Shown here one piece after another: positions 36,580 through 45,746 of a stretch of 64,000 nucleotides of DNA (its first letter is position 1; each line of letters opens with the position of its first letter). The notes below the pieces were generated by a model. It did no database searches. It was given only the letters and a program-made list of their open reading frames with translations, and had not been told where the DNA came from. The stretch is from CAVTWD01 sp963738325 (lineage in GTDB: Bacteria > Actinomycetota > Acidimicrobiia > Acidimicrobiales > Ilumatobacteraceae): assembly GCA_963738325.1 (NCBI GenBank), contig CAVTWD010000008.1:310001-374000 (forward strand), given 5' to 3'. Made by a program: the position numbers and the translations under genes.

Positions 36580-38007
36580 TCAGACACCCTCAACCGCCTC
36601 GAGCCGTCTCGACCTGATCGCATCGACGAACGCGTGATGGTCTTGTTCGTTCTGGTCGGCGTAGCGCTCTGCGAAGTCGGTGATCGAGTGGTCGAACCGA
36701 TCCTTCTTCCCAAGGTACGCGGCGAGCGCGACCGGGTCGCCCGATCGGGCGTGCGCCCGCGCCAGCGTGCGGCCGCATATTCCAGCGTAGAACGTCATAG
36801 CTGGCGGACTCATCGTTTCGATGACAGCCGAGCCCTTCATGTCGCGCAGCTGCCTCCAGTACAGGTACCGGTTGGCTTCGGCACCCTTGGTCCAACCTAA
36901 GAAGATGTCGCTCGCCGCCTGCATCAGCCGCTGGCCCTGGACCACTCGCTCGCCCGGCTGCGAGTAGCGGCTCTTTGGCAGGTGATCCTCCAGCACCGAC
37001 GCGGTCGCCTCCTTGACCTGCAAGAACAGAGGGTCCCCTTGGTCGCGGCCCTGCAACAACACGATGAAGGCCCTCGTGCCGACACTGCCGACGCCCACGA
37101 CCTTGCGAGCCATGTCGACGATCTCGAATCGCTCTAACAGCCTCCTCCGATCGTCCTGCAATGTCGCCCTGTAGGCGCGGAACTGCTCGTGGATCAGGCG
37201 CTCCATCTCGTCCACGGAGCGGCCTATGCTGGGCGCCAAGTCGCGCAGCGGTACGACGATCGGTGGTTGACTGACGATGCGATACCGACCCTCGACCATC
37301 TCGGCGAGCTTTGACAGCGCCTGCAAGCTGTCGCGAGTATGTGCCTTCCGTGCGGCTTTCTCAGCGGCCTTCTTCGCCGCTTTGTCAGCGACCCTTTTCG
37401 CCCCTTTCTGCGCGAGGACCGCCTTCTCCATCGCACGGAACAGCTCGTCTTCTGACAAGTGGGCATACCAGATGTCGAGGGTTCCCATCGTCGCGAACCG
37501 AGCCATCGTCTCCCTGTACGCGGTTGCCGACGCGAGGGTCGCCGTGCGGGCATCGGCCCTCGAGAAGCTGTTGTTGCGCGCCGCGATTGTGAGGCTCGCG
37601 GCCAGACGCTTCACGTCGTACTCGAACGGACCGGGCAGCGTCTCGTCGAAATCATTGAGATCGAACAGCAATTCTCGTTCGGGTGATGCATACACACCGA
37701 AATTCGAAAGGTGCGCGTCGCCGCAGAGTTGCACCTCGAGGCCCGCCGTCGGCGTGTTCCTCAGGTCGGCCGCCATAATCTTCGCCGCGCCTCGGTAGAA
37801 GGTGAACGGGGAGACCATCATCCGGCCGTGTCGCACCGGCACGAGGTCGGGCTCTCTTGTCGTGTTCTGCTCCTCGAGCAAGGCGACCGGATCCCGCCGG
37901 CCGGATGCGGGTGCCCATCCTGCGTGGCCCCAAGGCGCTACTCGTCCGCGCGCAGCCCTTCCGCGCTCTGCCCGCTCATTGGCGGTTGGATGGACGACGG
38001 TGGTCAT
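36580..38007 (-). CDS. DUF2252 family protein, copy 1
   Basis: 475 residues. Conserved blocks include RMMVSPFTFYRGAAKIMA, QLCGDAHLSNFGVYASPE and DLNDFDETLPGPFEYDVKRL, then RTLARAHARSGDP and FAERYADQNEQDHHAF. GDAHLSNFG and NDFDE look like the catalytic and metal-binding loops of aminoglycoside-phosphotransferase-like kinases, so a kinase-like fold is probable; the target is unknown. The ATG at 38007 is chosen for its GGAG site; longer frames upstream are spurious. Last gene of a four-gene operon. The end of a paralogue occurs at 63630. Confidence 0.9.
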   Translation of the reverse strand: MTTVVHPTANERAERGRAARGRVAPWGHAGWAPASGRRDPVALLEEQNTTREPDLVPVRHGRMMVSPFTFYRGAAKIMAADLRNTPTAGLEVQLCGDAHLSNFGVYASPERELLFDLNDFDETLPGPFEYDVKRLAASLTIAARNNSFSRADARTATLASATAYRETMARFATMGTLDIWYAHLSEDELFRAMEKAVLAQKGAKRVADKAAKKAAEKAARKAHTRDSLQALSKLAEMVEGRYRIVSQPPIVVPLRDLAPSIGRSVDEMERLIHEQFRAYRATLQDDRRRLLERFEIVDMARKVVGVGSVGTRAFIVLLQGRDQGDPLFLQVKEATASVLEDHLPKSRYSQPGERVVQGQRLMQAASDIFLGWTKGAEANRYLYWRQLRDMKGSAVIETMSPPAMTFYAGICGRTLARAHARSGDPVALAAYLGKKDRFDHSITDFAERYADQNEQDHHAFVDAIRSRRLEAVEGV

Positions 38008-38045
38008 GATGTCTCCTTCATGAGTTCTCCGCGGTGAAGATTTGG

Positions 38046-39032
38046 TCAGGCTTCGATCTCTTCCCAGACCGCCTGCTCGTCGTGCTCCTCCCAGTCCGCG
38101 CCTGGCAGCGCGACAGCCCAGCTCGTCCATGTGCCAATCGGCCGAGCGGGCGCCGTCCTGACTCTCGCGTGGACCAGCATCCCGGGCGTGAGCTCGACGG
38201 GCGAGCGCAATGGGGCCGTCGTCATCCCCCAATGAGTCGGCGGATCGTCCGGTCCCACGGCGAGGCGCACACCGGGCGCGAGCTCGGCGCTGAACCAAAG
38301 TGCGAGTGCATTGGCGATGCCGTGTTCGCGAACGCGCAGCAACGTCTCGGCTTCGGAAGGCGCCTCTGCCTCCTCGAGGGAGATGAGGTCCGCGTCAGTT
38401 GTCCACAACAGCCCGGGCTCGGAGCGCCTGTCAGCCGCCGCAAGGTGACGGAAGCTGCCGGAATACAGGATCTCGTTGACCGTCTTGTCGACTAGGCCAT
38501 CGAGCTTGACGCCATACGGGCAGTCCTGCAGGAACTCCACCATCTTCCCGAGATGGCAGTCGTACACCAGCGCGGTGCACGCCGTGACCGAGCACGGGAT
38601 CATGACCCCGCCCGGCTTGAGCCAGCGGTCACGGGCGACGATGACCGGAACCAGCATCCCTTCGTCAATCCCGAACCCGCCGAGCCACTCCGAGACGATC
38701 ACATCGACACGTTCCGGCGGCTCGACATCCACGACGTCGCCGTGAATGACCTGGACGATCTCCGCGACCCCGTTGGCGGCTGCCAACTCTTGCGCTAGGA
38801 CGGCGACTGCTGTCCGCTCCACCGCGTACACGCGAGCGGCACCCGCCCGCGCCGCGAAGACGCTCAGGATGCCACTTCCCGCTCCGACGTCAAGGACCAC
38901 GTCGCCGGGGCGCACCATCGTAGCGATCGCACGCTGGAACGCTCCGGTGCGAACACGGTCGCAGATCATCGTCCGGTGTACTTCGAACTCCGCGTACATC
39001 GGATCGGGCGGATTCCTGATCGGCGTCCGCAC
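38046..39032 (-). CDS. Protein-arginine-methyltransferase-like (PRMT) SAM methyltransferase
   Basis: 328 residues with all PRMT hallmarks. The N-terminal helix contains HRTMICDRVRTGAFQRAI. Motif I is VVLDVGAGSGILSVFAARAG (residues 45-64). The double-E loop is SEWLGGFGIDEGM (E115 and E124). The beta-barrel domain carries a THW loop at residues 266-268. Eukaryotic members methylate arginine on proteins; bacterial members are rare and mostly uncharacterised, so protein arginine is a hypothesis here. It lies two bases after the GNAT gene and 38 bases before DUF2252. Confidence 0.85.
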   Translation of the reverse strand: MRTPIRNPPDPMYAEFEVHRTMICDRVRTGAFQRAIATMVRPGDVVLDVGAGSGILSVFAARAGAARVYAVERTAVAVLAQELAAANGVAEIVQVIHGDVVDVEPPERVDVIVSEWLGGFGIDEGMLVPVIVARDRWLKPGGVMIPCSVTACTALVYDCHLGKMVEFLQDCPYGVKLDGLVDKTVNEILYSGSFRHLAAADRRSEPGLLWTTDADLISLEEAEAPSEAETLLRVREHGIANALALWFSAELAPGVRLAVGPDDPPTHWGMTTAPLRSPVELTPGMLVHARVRTAPARPIGTWTSWAVALPGADWEEHDEQAVWEEIEA

Positions 39033-39034
39033 GT

Positions 39035-39490
39035 CTAATCAGCCCCGTCCGCGCGACCTCTGAGACGCTTGTGGTACCAGAGGACGTCGGTCCCTGATGG
39101 GAAGTCCTCGACTCGACCCACCAGTTCGTAGCCGTTCTGCTCATAGAGCGCCCTCGCCTGAAAGTCGTAGGTGAAGTGGACGGTCTGCATGCACCCGCGG
39201 GCCACCGCCTCGCCTTCGGCGGCGGCGATGAGCCGGGTCGCGAGACCGCGGCCACGGAGAGTCGGTCGCACCCAGAGGTTCTGCAGCTCGCAGCAGTCGC
39301 CCCAGGTCCATCCGCTAATACCGGCGACCACCTCGCCAGCGTTGCGTACGAAGACCGCCAAGTCGCGTTCTTCACCGAGCCCCAAGGCGGCGGACGCCTC
39401 ACGACGGATCTGCGTTTCGAGGAATTCGATGTCGAGCGGATCCGGATGGTCCTCGACGCGGAAGTCGACAGCGAGCGACTTGTCAGGCAC
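39035..39490 (-). CDS. GNAT-family N-acetyltransferase
   Basis: 151 residues. The acetyl-CoA-binding motif A is LWVRPTLRGRGLATRLIAAA (the RGxGxA-type loop), preceded by LAVFVRNAGEVVAGISGWTWGD and followed by HFTYDFQARALYEQNGYELV. The acceptor could be a small amine or a protein. Its start overlaps the NTF2-like gene by eight bases, and the PRMT-like gene follows after two bases, so all are co-translated. Confidence 0.9.
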   Translation of the reverse strand: MPDKSLAVDFRVEDHPDPLDIEFLETQIRREASAALGLGEERDLAVFVRNAGEVVAGISGWTWGDCCELQNLWVRPTLRGRGLATRLIAAAEGEAVARGCMQTVHFTYDFQARALYEQNGYELVGRVEDFPSGTDVLWYHKRLRGRADGAD

Positions 39491-39899
39491 CGACGATCTG
39501 CTCGATCAGCGACACGTCGTCGAAGTACGTCCGGAACGACCGGATCTTCCCGCCGCGGAAGTCGGCCACGGTGACGCCGGGCAGCTGGACGTGCCGTCCC
39601 GTCGCTTCCAACACCGCATCCTCGCCGAGGACGAGTGACCCCGTGTGATCCGCCTCGATGAGCCATTCGGCGAACGCCTTGTTGCCCACTTCGTCGAGTC
39701 CTCGGAACATGATGACGACGTTGGAGAACGCTTGTTCACGGTCGGTGGAGAGCTCGGCCACTCCGGTCAGCCCCGACACGCTGGCGATCGGCGACCAACC
39801 GACGACGTCATCGGTGAACAGGGTGCTCGGATCATTTGAAGCCCCACCGACCTGGGCCTCGAGCGCCTTCAACAGCACATCCTTGCGGGAGTCACTCAT
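39483..39899 (-). CDS. NTF2/SnoaL-like protein
   Basis: 138 residues from ATG 39899; a GTG nine bases earlier is possible. It is an NTF2-like cone fold: LFTDDVVGWSPIASVSG, then FRGLDEVGNKAFAEWLIEADH and VTVADFRGGKIRSFRTYFDD. The FRGGKIxxxRxYFD ending is typical of SnoaL-like ester cyclases and limonene-epoxide-hydrolase relatives. First gene of the GNAT-PRMT-DUF2252 operon. Confidence 0.82.
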   Translation of the reverse strand: MSDSRKDVLLKALEAQVGGASNDPSTLFTDDVVGWSPIASVSGLTGVAELSTDREQAFSNVVIMFRGLDEVGNKAFAEWLIEADHTGSLVLGEDAVLEATGRHVQLPGVTVADFRGGKIRSFRTYFDDVSLIEQIVGA

Positions 39900-39959
39900 G
39901 GCAGCCACCTGCTTCTGTCGCGATCGATCTGTTCAAGTCTTGCGGCAAGCCGACGTGCA

Positions 39960-40211
39960 TCAAGACCCGAGGGCCTTCGCTTTGGCCGCCGCGAACTCCT
40001 CGTCTGAAAGCGCACCCGAGGTGTGCAGCTGGGCGAGGTGTTCGATCTCGTCGGCCGGGTCCACCGGAGGCGGCGCATACTGCGGTTGCGCCTGGTCGGG
40101 AGGCGCCGGCGCGGCGGCCTGTTGCTCCTCGCCGTACACCCTGTGCCTGTGGTGAGCAACCGCCGCTCCGGCAACGAGCGCGCGGCGCCTTGTGCGTCGC
40201 CTGAATCCCAT
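39960..40211 (-). CDS. SHOCT-domain small protein
   Basis: 83 residues. The basic N-terminus has a histidine/arginine stretch, the linker is proline/glutamine-rich, and the C-terminal SHOCT motif is IEHLAQLHTSGALSDEEFAAAK. It would act as a small oligomerising adaptor. A GAAAGGAG-type site precedes the ATG. The region upstream carries tandem TATCC-type elements. Confidence 0.8.
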   Translation of the reverse strand: MGFRRRTRRRALVAGAAVAHHRHRVYGEEQQAAAPAPPDQAQPQYAPPPVDPADEIEHLAQLHTSGALSDEEFAAAKAKALGS

Positions 40212-40338
40212 CGAGGACTCCTTTCGCGTTTGTTCGACAGATCACGAGTGTGCCTGTCCGACCGACACGCCACCCCGTGTGCGAGCGGCATGTCAACCTC
40301 CTTGTCGTCTGCGGACTCGTCGTCCCGACATTCGCAAG

Positions 40339-40378
40339 TATTCGCATTTCGGCGTGCCGCGGCTATCCGCTTTCGGCA
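40339..40378. promoter_or_regulatory. Two tandem TATCC..TTTCGGC-type elements
   Basis: TATTCGCATTTCGGCG (40339-40354) and TATCCGCTTTCGGCA (40364-40378) repeat at a 25-base interval, upstream of the SHOCT gene on the minus strand. Related copies occur at 44295, 46321 and 47096. A short TGCCCT-GAAA-AGGGCA hairpin follows at 40390-40405. The gap 40212-40497 holds nothing else recognisable. Confidence 0.45.
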
Positions 40379-40497
40379 CCCCGGAGACTTGCCCTGAAAA
40401 GGGCACCGCGGCCAGTCGTGTCATGGCCCTAGCGAAACCCGACTGGCAACTTTCGGCGTGAGGCGCTCATGCGGCGAGGACGCGAATCGCGGCTTCA

Positions 40498-41013
40498 CTA
40501 TGTGCTGCCGTCGGCCATCTTCTGTTGGGCGTCGGCGAGGGCGCCTTTGAGGGCCTGGGCGTGGTTACCTTCGGCCTCGCCGACGACCTTTTGGATTGCA
40601 CGGGTCACCGCCGGTTCGACCTTCTCGGCCACCGAGTGTGGGTAGGCAACGATGAGGCCGGCGCCACCGATGGGAATGGTCTCCTCGGCCATCTTCTCGA
40701 CACTGCTGCCGATCTTCTTGTGCAACGCCTTGCCTCCGACGGCGCCCAGTGCGGCCCCGATGGCGGTGGCGGCGAGGAGCGGCGGTGCGAAGAGGCCGAC
40801 CACGAAACCGACCCCGGCCAGCCCGGCGGCGCCCTCCTCGACCGTGTGGTCGGTCTGCTCCAGTGAGACATTGCCCTCGAGGTCCTTGCTCACCACTACG
40901 GCACCCCACAGGCGCGCTCCGCAACCGAGAACCGCTTCGTAATCGTCGTGGGCGGCATCGGTCGACAGGTACCCGCCGATCAGGACGTCGGTCGTCTCGT
41001 CATCGAATGCCAT
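40498..41013 (-). CDS. DUF1269-like membrane-associated protein
   Basis: 171 residues. The N-terminal strand DDETTDVLIGGYLSTDAAHDD and VVVSKDLEGNVSLEQ domain are followed by a long glycine/alanine-rich hydrophobic segment (GLAGVGFVVGLFAPPLLAAT) and a second domain ending in a helix QALKGALADAQQKMA. It has the same layout as the paralogues at 28057 and 47210. It lies 24 bases after the arylsulfatase and is probably co-transcribed. Confidence 0.75.
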   Translation of the reverse strand: MAFDDETTDVLIGGYLSTDAAHDDYEAVLGCGARLWGAVVVSKDLEGNVSLEQTDHTVEEGAAGLAGVGFVVGLFAPPLLAATAIGAALGAVGGKALHKKIGSSVEKMAEETIPIGGAGLIVAYPHSVAEKVEPAVTRAIQKVVGEAEGNHAQALKGALADAQQKMADGST

Positions 41014-41037
41014 CGGGGTCTCTCCTGACGTCTTTGG

Positions 41038-43488
41038 TCATGCCGACAGTGCGTGGGCGGCTTGTCCGTGCTGGGACGCGGTGTGGAGGTCGATGGCGTC
41101 TTGGTCGGAGAGGTGTGGCTTGATGTCAAACGTCACCTTCTTGACGGTGCCCGTGAACGCAAAGGGCTTCTTTGCCTCGTAGGTAAGGTCCACGACGCCC
41201 CCGTTGTCGCGGCCGATGTCCATGCCAGCGTAACCGGAAAAGCGGATCGGCACAGTGTGGTCCATCCGGCCTTTGCCAACGGGTCGATCATCGATGAACA
41301 GGGTCACTTCGCCGCCGGTCGCGGGTGTGGCCCCGTCGGCGGCGAACTCCATGCGCACCGTCACGTCGCCGATCGGCAGGCCCTCCTCGGCTACCTGTTT
41401 GAAGACGAACACACCCATCATCGAGTAGGTGTGCGTGAGCTTGCCGTCTCTGACGTAGAGCGTGAACCCCCCAAGATGGTCGGCCTCAGCGACGATTACG
41501 CCCTCGGCACCGCCCTCTGGCACCACCAGGTCGGCGGTGATCGCGTACGAACGGTTGTAGATCCTAGGAATCATGCCGGACATGACGTTCTGGACGTCGC
41601 CGCGGAACTCGAACGTTGTCTGCTCCGCGATGGGAGGGAGCAGCCCGAAGAACGTGGACAGCGTGGCGAGCAGCGGCAGCACCTTGTACCGCTCGGCCTC
41701 CTCCCAGAACAGTTCCTTGAGCGCCTGGACCTTGTCGGGATGGTCCGCCGCCACGTCCTTCGCCTGGGTGAAGTCGTCGGGTAGGTAGTACAGCTCGGCT
41801 GGGCCCTTGTCGGGATCCCAGACGCCGGGCGCGTATGGCTTGAGGGCCTCGGGTGTGATGACCCATGGGATGCGCTCGGTCTTCATCGCCAGCCACCAGC
41901 CATCCTTGTACATGGCCCGGTTGCCGATCGTCTCGAAGTACTGCTGGGTCCGGTGTTCAGGGGCGTCCCTATTCGTGAACGACGCGCCGAACGTAGAGCC
42001 GTGCATCGGCACCTGCTCGATCCCGTCGACCGTGTCGGGCTCGGGAATACCCGCGACATCGAGGATCATCGGAGCCACATCGATCACATGCGTGAACTGA
42101 GAACGCAGGCCGCCGCGGTCGTGGATGCGCTCGGGCCAGTGCACGACCAACGGGTTACGGGTCCCGCCCAGGTGCGAACCGACCTGCTTGCCCCACTGGA
42201 ACGGCGTGTTCCCGGCCCACGCCCACGCCGCGCCGTAATGGGGGTCCATGATCGCCGCGCCCCACTGGTCCAACCCGCCGTACCGTTCGGACAGCTGGAG
42301 TTGCATCTCGTCGGTCAGAGGGATGCCGTTCTGCATTGTCAGCTCGTTGAACGAGCCGGTGATCGTCCCTTCCATGCTGGCCCCGTTGTCACCCCAGATC
42401 CACAGGATCAGCGTGTTGTCGAGCTCGCCCAGTTCCTCGATGGCTTCGATCACGCGGCCGACGTTGTAGTCAGCGTTCTCTGAATACCCCGCGTAAACCT
42501 CCATCTGGCGGGCGTAGAACGCCTTCAGCTTGTCGGGGACGTCGTCCCATGCCGGGAAGGCAGCGTCGCGCGGTGTGAGCTGGGCGTCGGCGGGGATGAC
42601 CCCGAACTCCTTCTGGCGGGCGAAGGTCTGCTCGCGGAGCCGGTCCCATCCCTGGTCGAACTTTCCCTTGTACTTGTCGGCCCACTGCTTCGCTACGTGG
42701 TGCGGCGCGTGGCTGCACCCAGTCGAGAAATAGACGAAGAACGGCTTCTGGGCCTCCTGGGCGCGTATCGCATGCAACCACTCGATGGTGCGATCGGCCA
42801 TCGTGTCCGGAAAGTAGAACGGATCTTGATCGTCGTAGAACTCCTCGGGAGTGCCGATGATCTTCTGGTTCTCTGCCAGACACGGGTCCCACTGACTCGC
42901 GCCGCCGCCGAGGAACCCGTAGAAGTAGTCGAACCCCCAACCGTTCGGCCACCGGTCGAACGGCCCGGCCGGACCTTGCTGGCCGTCAGGGGTCAAGTGC
43001 CATTTCCCGAACGCGGCCGTGCTGTAACCGTTGTCCCGCAGAATCCGGGGCAAGGGAGCACAATCCCGTGGGAGCGTCGCCGAGTAGCCCGGGAAGCCAC
43101 CCGCGAACTCGCCGATCGACCCGAACCCGACAGTGTGGTTGTTCCGCCCGGTCAGCAAGGCGGCGCGCGTGGGGGAGCAGAGTGCGGTGACGTGGAACCG
43201 GTTGAAGCGCAGCCCTCCCTCGGCGACACGGGTGTAGTTCGGCGTCTGGATCGGCCCGCCGAACGTGCTCGGGTTCCCGAATCCCGCGTCATCGATGAGG
43301 ACAAGCAGGACATTCGGTGCGCCTTCCGGCGGGGACGGGTGTCCAATGAGGTTCCAGTCGGGCTGCGAGCCGTCCAGTGTCCGGTTGACGACCCCCCCGA
43401 ACGTGTTTCGCCGAATAGGGAGAGTTCTGCGGTCGACGTCGGTCACCGTCACATCCTTCCTCGTTGCGTGGCTTTTCGCGGGCGTCAC
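41038..43488 (-). CDS. Type I (formylglycine) arylsulfatase
   Basis: An 816-residue sulfatase. The formylglycine signature is CSPTRAALLTGR, with the modified Cys at about residue 104. The metal-binding DD is in LVLIDDAGFG, and later motifs include GKWHL and WGDNGASMEG. A beta-rich C-terminal domain follows from residue 640. It hydrolyses sulfate esters and needs a formylglycine-generating enzyme, not seen here. No signal peptide is visible, so it is cytoplasmic or the start is wrong; a GTG near residue 13 has a better ribosome site. It is followed by the DUF1269-like gene. Confidence 0.93.
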   Translation of the reverse strand: MTPAKSHATRKDVTVTDVDRRTLPIRRNTFGGVVNRTLDGSQPDWNLIGHPSPPEGAPNVLLVLIDDAGFGNPSTFGGPIQTPNYTRVAEGGLRFNRFHVTALCSPTRAALLTGRNNHTVGFGSIGEFAGGFPGYSATLPRDCAPLPRILRDNGYSTAAFGKWHLTPDGQQGPAGPFDRWPNGWGFDYFYGFLGGGASQWDPCLAENQKIIGTPEEFYDDQDPFYFPDTMADRTIEWLHAIRAQEAQKPFFVYFSTGCSHAPHHVAKQWADKYKGKFDQGWDRLREQTFARQKEFGVIPADAQLTPRDAAFPAWDDVPDKLKAFYARQMEVYAGYSENADYNVGRVIEAIEELGELDNTLILWIWGDNGASMEGTITGSFNELTMQNGIPLTDEMQLQLSERYGGLDQWGAAIMDPHYGAAWAWAGNTPFQWGKQVGSHLGGTRNPLVVHWPERIHDRGGLRSQFTHVIDVAPMILDVAGIPEPDTVDGIEQVPMHGSTFGASFTNRDAPEHRTQQYFETIGNRAMYKDGWWLAMKTERIPWVITPEALKPYAPGVWDPDKGPAELYYLPDDFTQAKDVAADHPDKVQALKELFWEEAERYKVLPLLATLSTFFGLLPPIAEQTTFEFRGDVQNVMSGMIPRIYNRSYAITADLVVPEGGAEGVIVAEADHLGGFTLYVRDGKLTHTYSMMGVFVFKQVAEEGLPIGDVTVRMEFAADGATPATGGEVTLFIDDRPVGKGRMDHTVPIRFSGYAGMDIGRDNGGVVDLTYEAKKPFAFTGTVKKVTFDIKPHLSDQDAIDLHTASQHGQAAHALSA

Positions 43489-43703
43489 GGGCCATTCCAG
43501 TCTCCTGAAGCCCGCTCCGCTATCCCGGCTCGGCAGCGCGGTCTCATCCGCTCGGGCACTCTAGTCATGCGTCACACGAGCGCGTTGCGAGGAAGTCCGA
43601 GTCGAGTTCGGTTCATAAGCACCAGAGACGGATTCGTCGCTGATGGCGACCTCGTCGATAGGCGTCGGGCGTCGGGACATTGTCTCGGAACAGTTACTCG
43701 CAA

Positions 43704-44159
43704 TCAAAAGCGGCGGCGCGTCCTCCGTCGGTCCCGTCGGTGCATTCCCGCGGCGGAGACGGGGGAGAGCGGACGCCCGAGAGGGTCGATGAACAAGGTG
43801 CATGCGCCGGCCTTGACCGGCACCTCCCCCTCGAGGACATCGATCGCATATGTGACCGAGTCATCCGTGATTGTCGGATCGCGGAACACCACCACGACGT
43901 CGCTGAGCGTGCTGTCGTCCGGCTCAGCGAAGGAGAGCACAGCGTTGGGCGGATCCGAGGCGAAGCTGTCGGGCCCTTCGTTCCAATGGTCCACGAACTG
44001 CCGCGTCGTCATGTGTCCCACGACGCGTTCGGGTCGGTCCGAGAAGTACAGCGTCGACGGGCTCGCTCCCAGGAGCGTCATTGAGCTGTCGGTCGTGGTC
44101 ACGCCTCTCGCGAGCTGGACGAACATCTCCTCGATGAGCTGAGTGTCGTTCTCGGCCAT
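43704..44159 (-). CDS. NTF2-like hypothetical protein
   Basis: 151 residues beginning ENDTQLIEEMFVQLARGVTT. A DSVTYAIDVLEGEVPVKAGAC strand pair fits a small NTF2/lumazine-binding-like fold. The C-terminus is arginine-rich and may be affected by a frame error. It stands alone, with a TATCC-type element about 135 bases upstream. The function is unknown. Confidence 0.6.
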   Translation of the reverse strand: MAENDTQLIEEMFVQLARGVTTTDSSMTLLGASPSTLYFSDRPERVVGHMTTRQFVDHWNEGPDSFASDPPNAVLSFAEPDDSTLSDVVVVFRDPTITDDSVTYAIDVLEGEVPVKAGACTLFIDPLGRPLSPVSAAGMHRRDRRRTRRRF

Positions 44160-44294
44160 GGTCGATCTCCCTCGGATTGTCGGGCGGCCGGTTGACTGGT
44201 TGAGGACGTCCTCACAGATCGGCGGACTCCTCGAGTGCTATCCAGATCTGTCAATGGCCTGCGGGAGAGCATCGCCCAGCGATGGTCTCCCGTC

Positions 44295-44314
44295 TATCCG
44301 GATTCGGCATCGCG
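44295..44314. promoter_or_regulatory. TATCCGGATTCGGCATCGCG element
   Basis: A 20-base match to the recurring motif, in the 265-base gap between the NTF2-like gene and aquaporin A. It differs from the copy at 46321 by one base. A partial inverted repeat (GCCGATCGGGAT) follows it. Confidence 0.45.
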
Positions 44315-44424
44315 GCGCCGATCGGGATAGCCACGCCAACTCGCGGCGGCCGATGGTGCTGGCATGTCCGGGGCTCGTGGTTCTTCTGCCGGTCGCCACG
44401 GGATCGTCGGTCAGGGCCCGCTGC

Positions 44425-45255
44425 TCACCCGTGCGCCCGCTCACTTGTCGGGTCGGCGACTTCGGTGAACAGGCCGCCCTGGGCCGCACGGGACCCGGCC
44501 CTACCGCCACCCCGTCCTCGCAGGACGAACCCACACACGACAGCGAGAGCCGCGCCGGCGATGGGCCCGGCCACGTAGACCCAGTAGTCCGAGAAGTCGG
44601 CTCCGACGAGGTCGGGCCCGAACGTGCGGGCTGGGTTCATCGAGGTGCCCGAGATCGGGCTACCCCACAGCCCGGCCAACGCGATGTAGCCGCCGACACC
44701 GAACGCGCCGATGATCCCTATGTTCTGGGCGCCCGATGCCGTGCCTAGGATCACGCTGACCAAACCAAGGGTGAGGATGAACTCCATCCAGAACGCCGCC
44801 CCGGTCGAATACCCGGCCGCCGGATAGTTCGAACCATAGGTGGCTGACACGTCGACCACCGCTTGGAGAAACCAGGCCGCCAGCGTCGCGCCCAAGAGCT
44901 GCACGACGATGTAGCCCGGTACCCGGCGCCATGGGAAGTCGCCGCGCGCTGCGAACGCCAGACTGACCGCCGGGTTCAGGTGCGCACCTGACACCTTGCC
45001 CATGAACAGGATGATCGCCATGACCATCAGGCCGGGCGCGGTGACAGCTGCGGACCGGGCGATGGTGTCGGGGAACGCCTGGCCCATCATTCCACCGCCA
45101 GCGGCAACGAGGACGAGGAAGAACGTTCCGAGTGCCTCGGAGAAGAGTCGCCTCCACTCCTGGTTCGGGTTCTGGAAGTCTTCGATCGGGTGGACGACGT
45201 TCTCGTCGAACCACGATTGCATCCACTGTCTCGTCCCGGTGTCTTGGCTCACCAC
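44425..45255 (-). CDS. MIP/aquaporin-family channel A
   Basis: 276 residues and six hydrophobic helices with two half-helix NPA loops: GAHLNPAVSLAF (about residue 93) and SGTSMNPARTFGP (about residue 210). The 40-residue hydrophilic N-terminus is longer than usual. The arginine after the second NPA of the selectivity filter is present. Water or small neutral solutes are the likely cargo; glycerol cannot be excluded. Two other MIP genes occur at 51030 and 63070. Confidence 0.93.
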   Translation of the reverse strand: MVSQDTGTRQWMQSWFDENVVHPIEDFQNPNQEWRRLFSEALGTFFLVLVAAGGGMMGQAFPDTIARSAAVTAPGLMVMAIILFMGKVSGAHLNPAVSLAFAARGDFPWRRVPGYIVVQLLGATLAAWFLQAVVDVSATYGSNYPAAGYSTGAAFWMEFILTLGLVSVILGTASGAQNIGIIGAFGVGGYIALAGLWGSPISGTSMNPARTFGPDLVGADFSDYWVYVAGPIAGAALAVVCGFVLRGRGGGRAGSRAAQGGLFTEVADPTSERAHG

Positions 45256-45746
45256 ATCCTCCCTGCTGTGATCTCGATCGAGCTGCTCTGGAGATTTCGG
45301 AGCCCGGGCAAGGCGCGAAGAGCCATTGATGTCACGAGTACATTCTCAGCCCACGCTGGTGCCATCGGCACAGCGTTGCGTCCCCACCCCCGGACATGGC
45401 ACGCGCGCGATAGGAGCTCTTTGGAGCCACTCATCCGATCCAACCGGCTGCGGCCTCGAGCGCGAGGTGTGGCGGACGGACCCTGGACTCGGGTGTCGTG
45501 TGCTCGCCACCGTGGCGCGCCCTTCAGCGCTGCCCGAGAGCGAGCAGCGATCGCGAGCCCGAGCCGGGTGGCGAAGACGGCCGACACCGGCAGGGACGCG
45601 CTGTCTGATGACGTGGACTCCTGACCACCGATGAACACCAAGGCCGAGTCGAGCAGCACGAGCGCCACAGCCCAGGCGAGGAAGTGGCCGACGGCCATCG
45701 CACGGCCGGGCGTACCCAACGTCATCACGAGCGCGTTCGAGTTCAT
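45249..45746 (-). CDS. Doubtful 165-residue frame with one membrane helix
   Basis: Its ATG overlaps the stop of the three-helix-bundle gene as ATGA. It opens with one hydrophobic helix (FLAWAVALVLLDSALVFIGG), but the rest is arginine/serine-rich sequence like non-coding shadow, and it overlaps the aquaporin start. It may be a short membrane protein broken by a frame error soon after residue 45. Otherwise the gap 45256-45742 holds nothing I recognise. Confidence 0.25.
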   Translation of the reverse strand: MNSNALVMTLGTPGRAMAVGHFLAWAVALVLLDSALVFIGGQESTSSDSASLPVSAVFATRLGLAIAARSRAALKGAPRWRAHDTRVQGPSATPRARGRSRLDRMSGSKELLSRACHVRGWGRNAVPMAPAWAENVLVTSMALRALPGLRNLQSSSIEITAGRMW

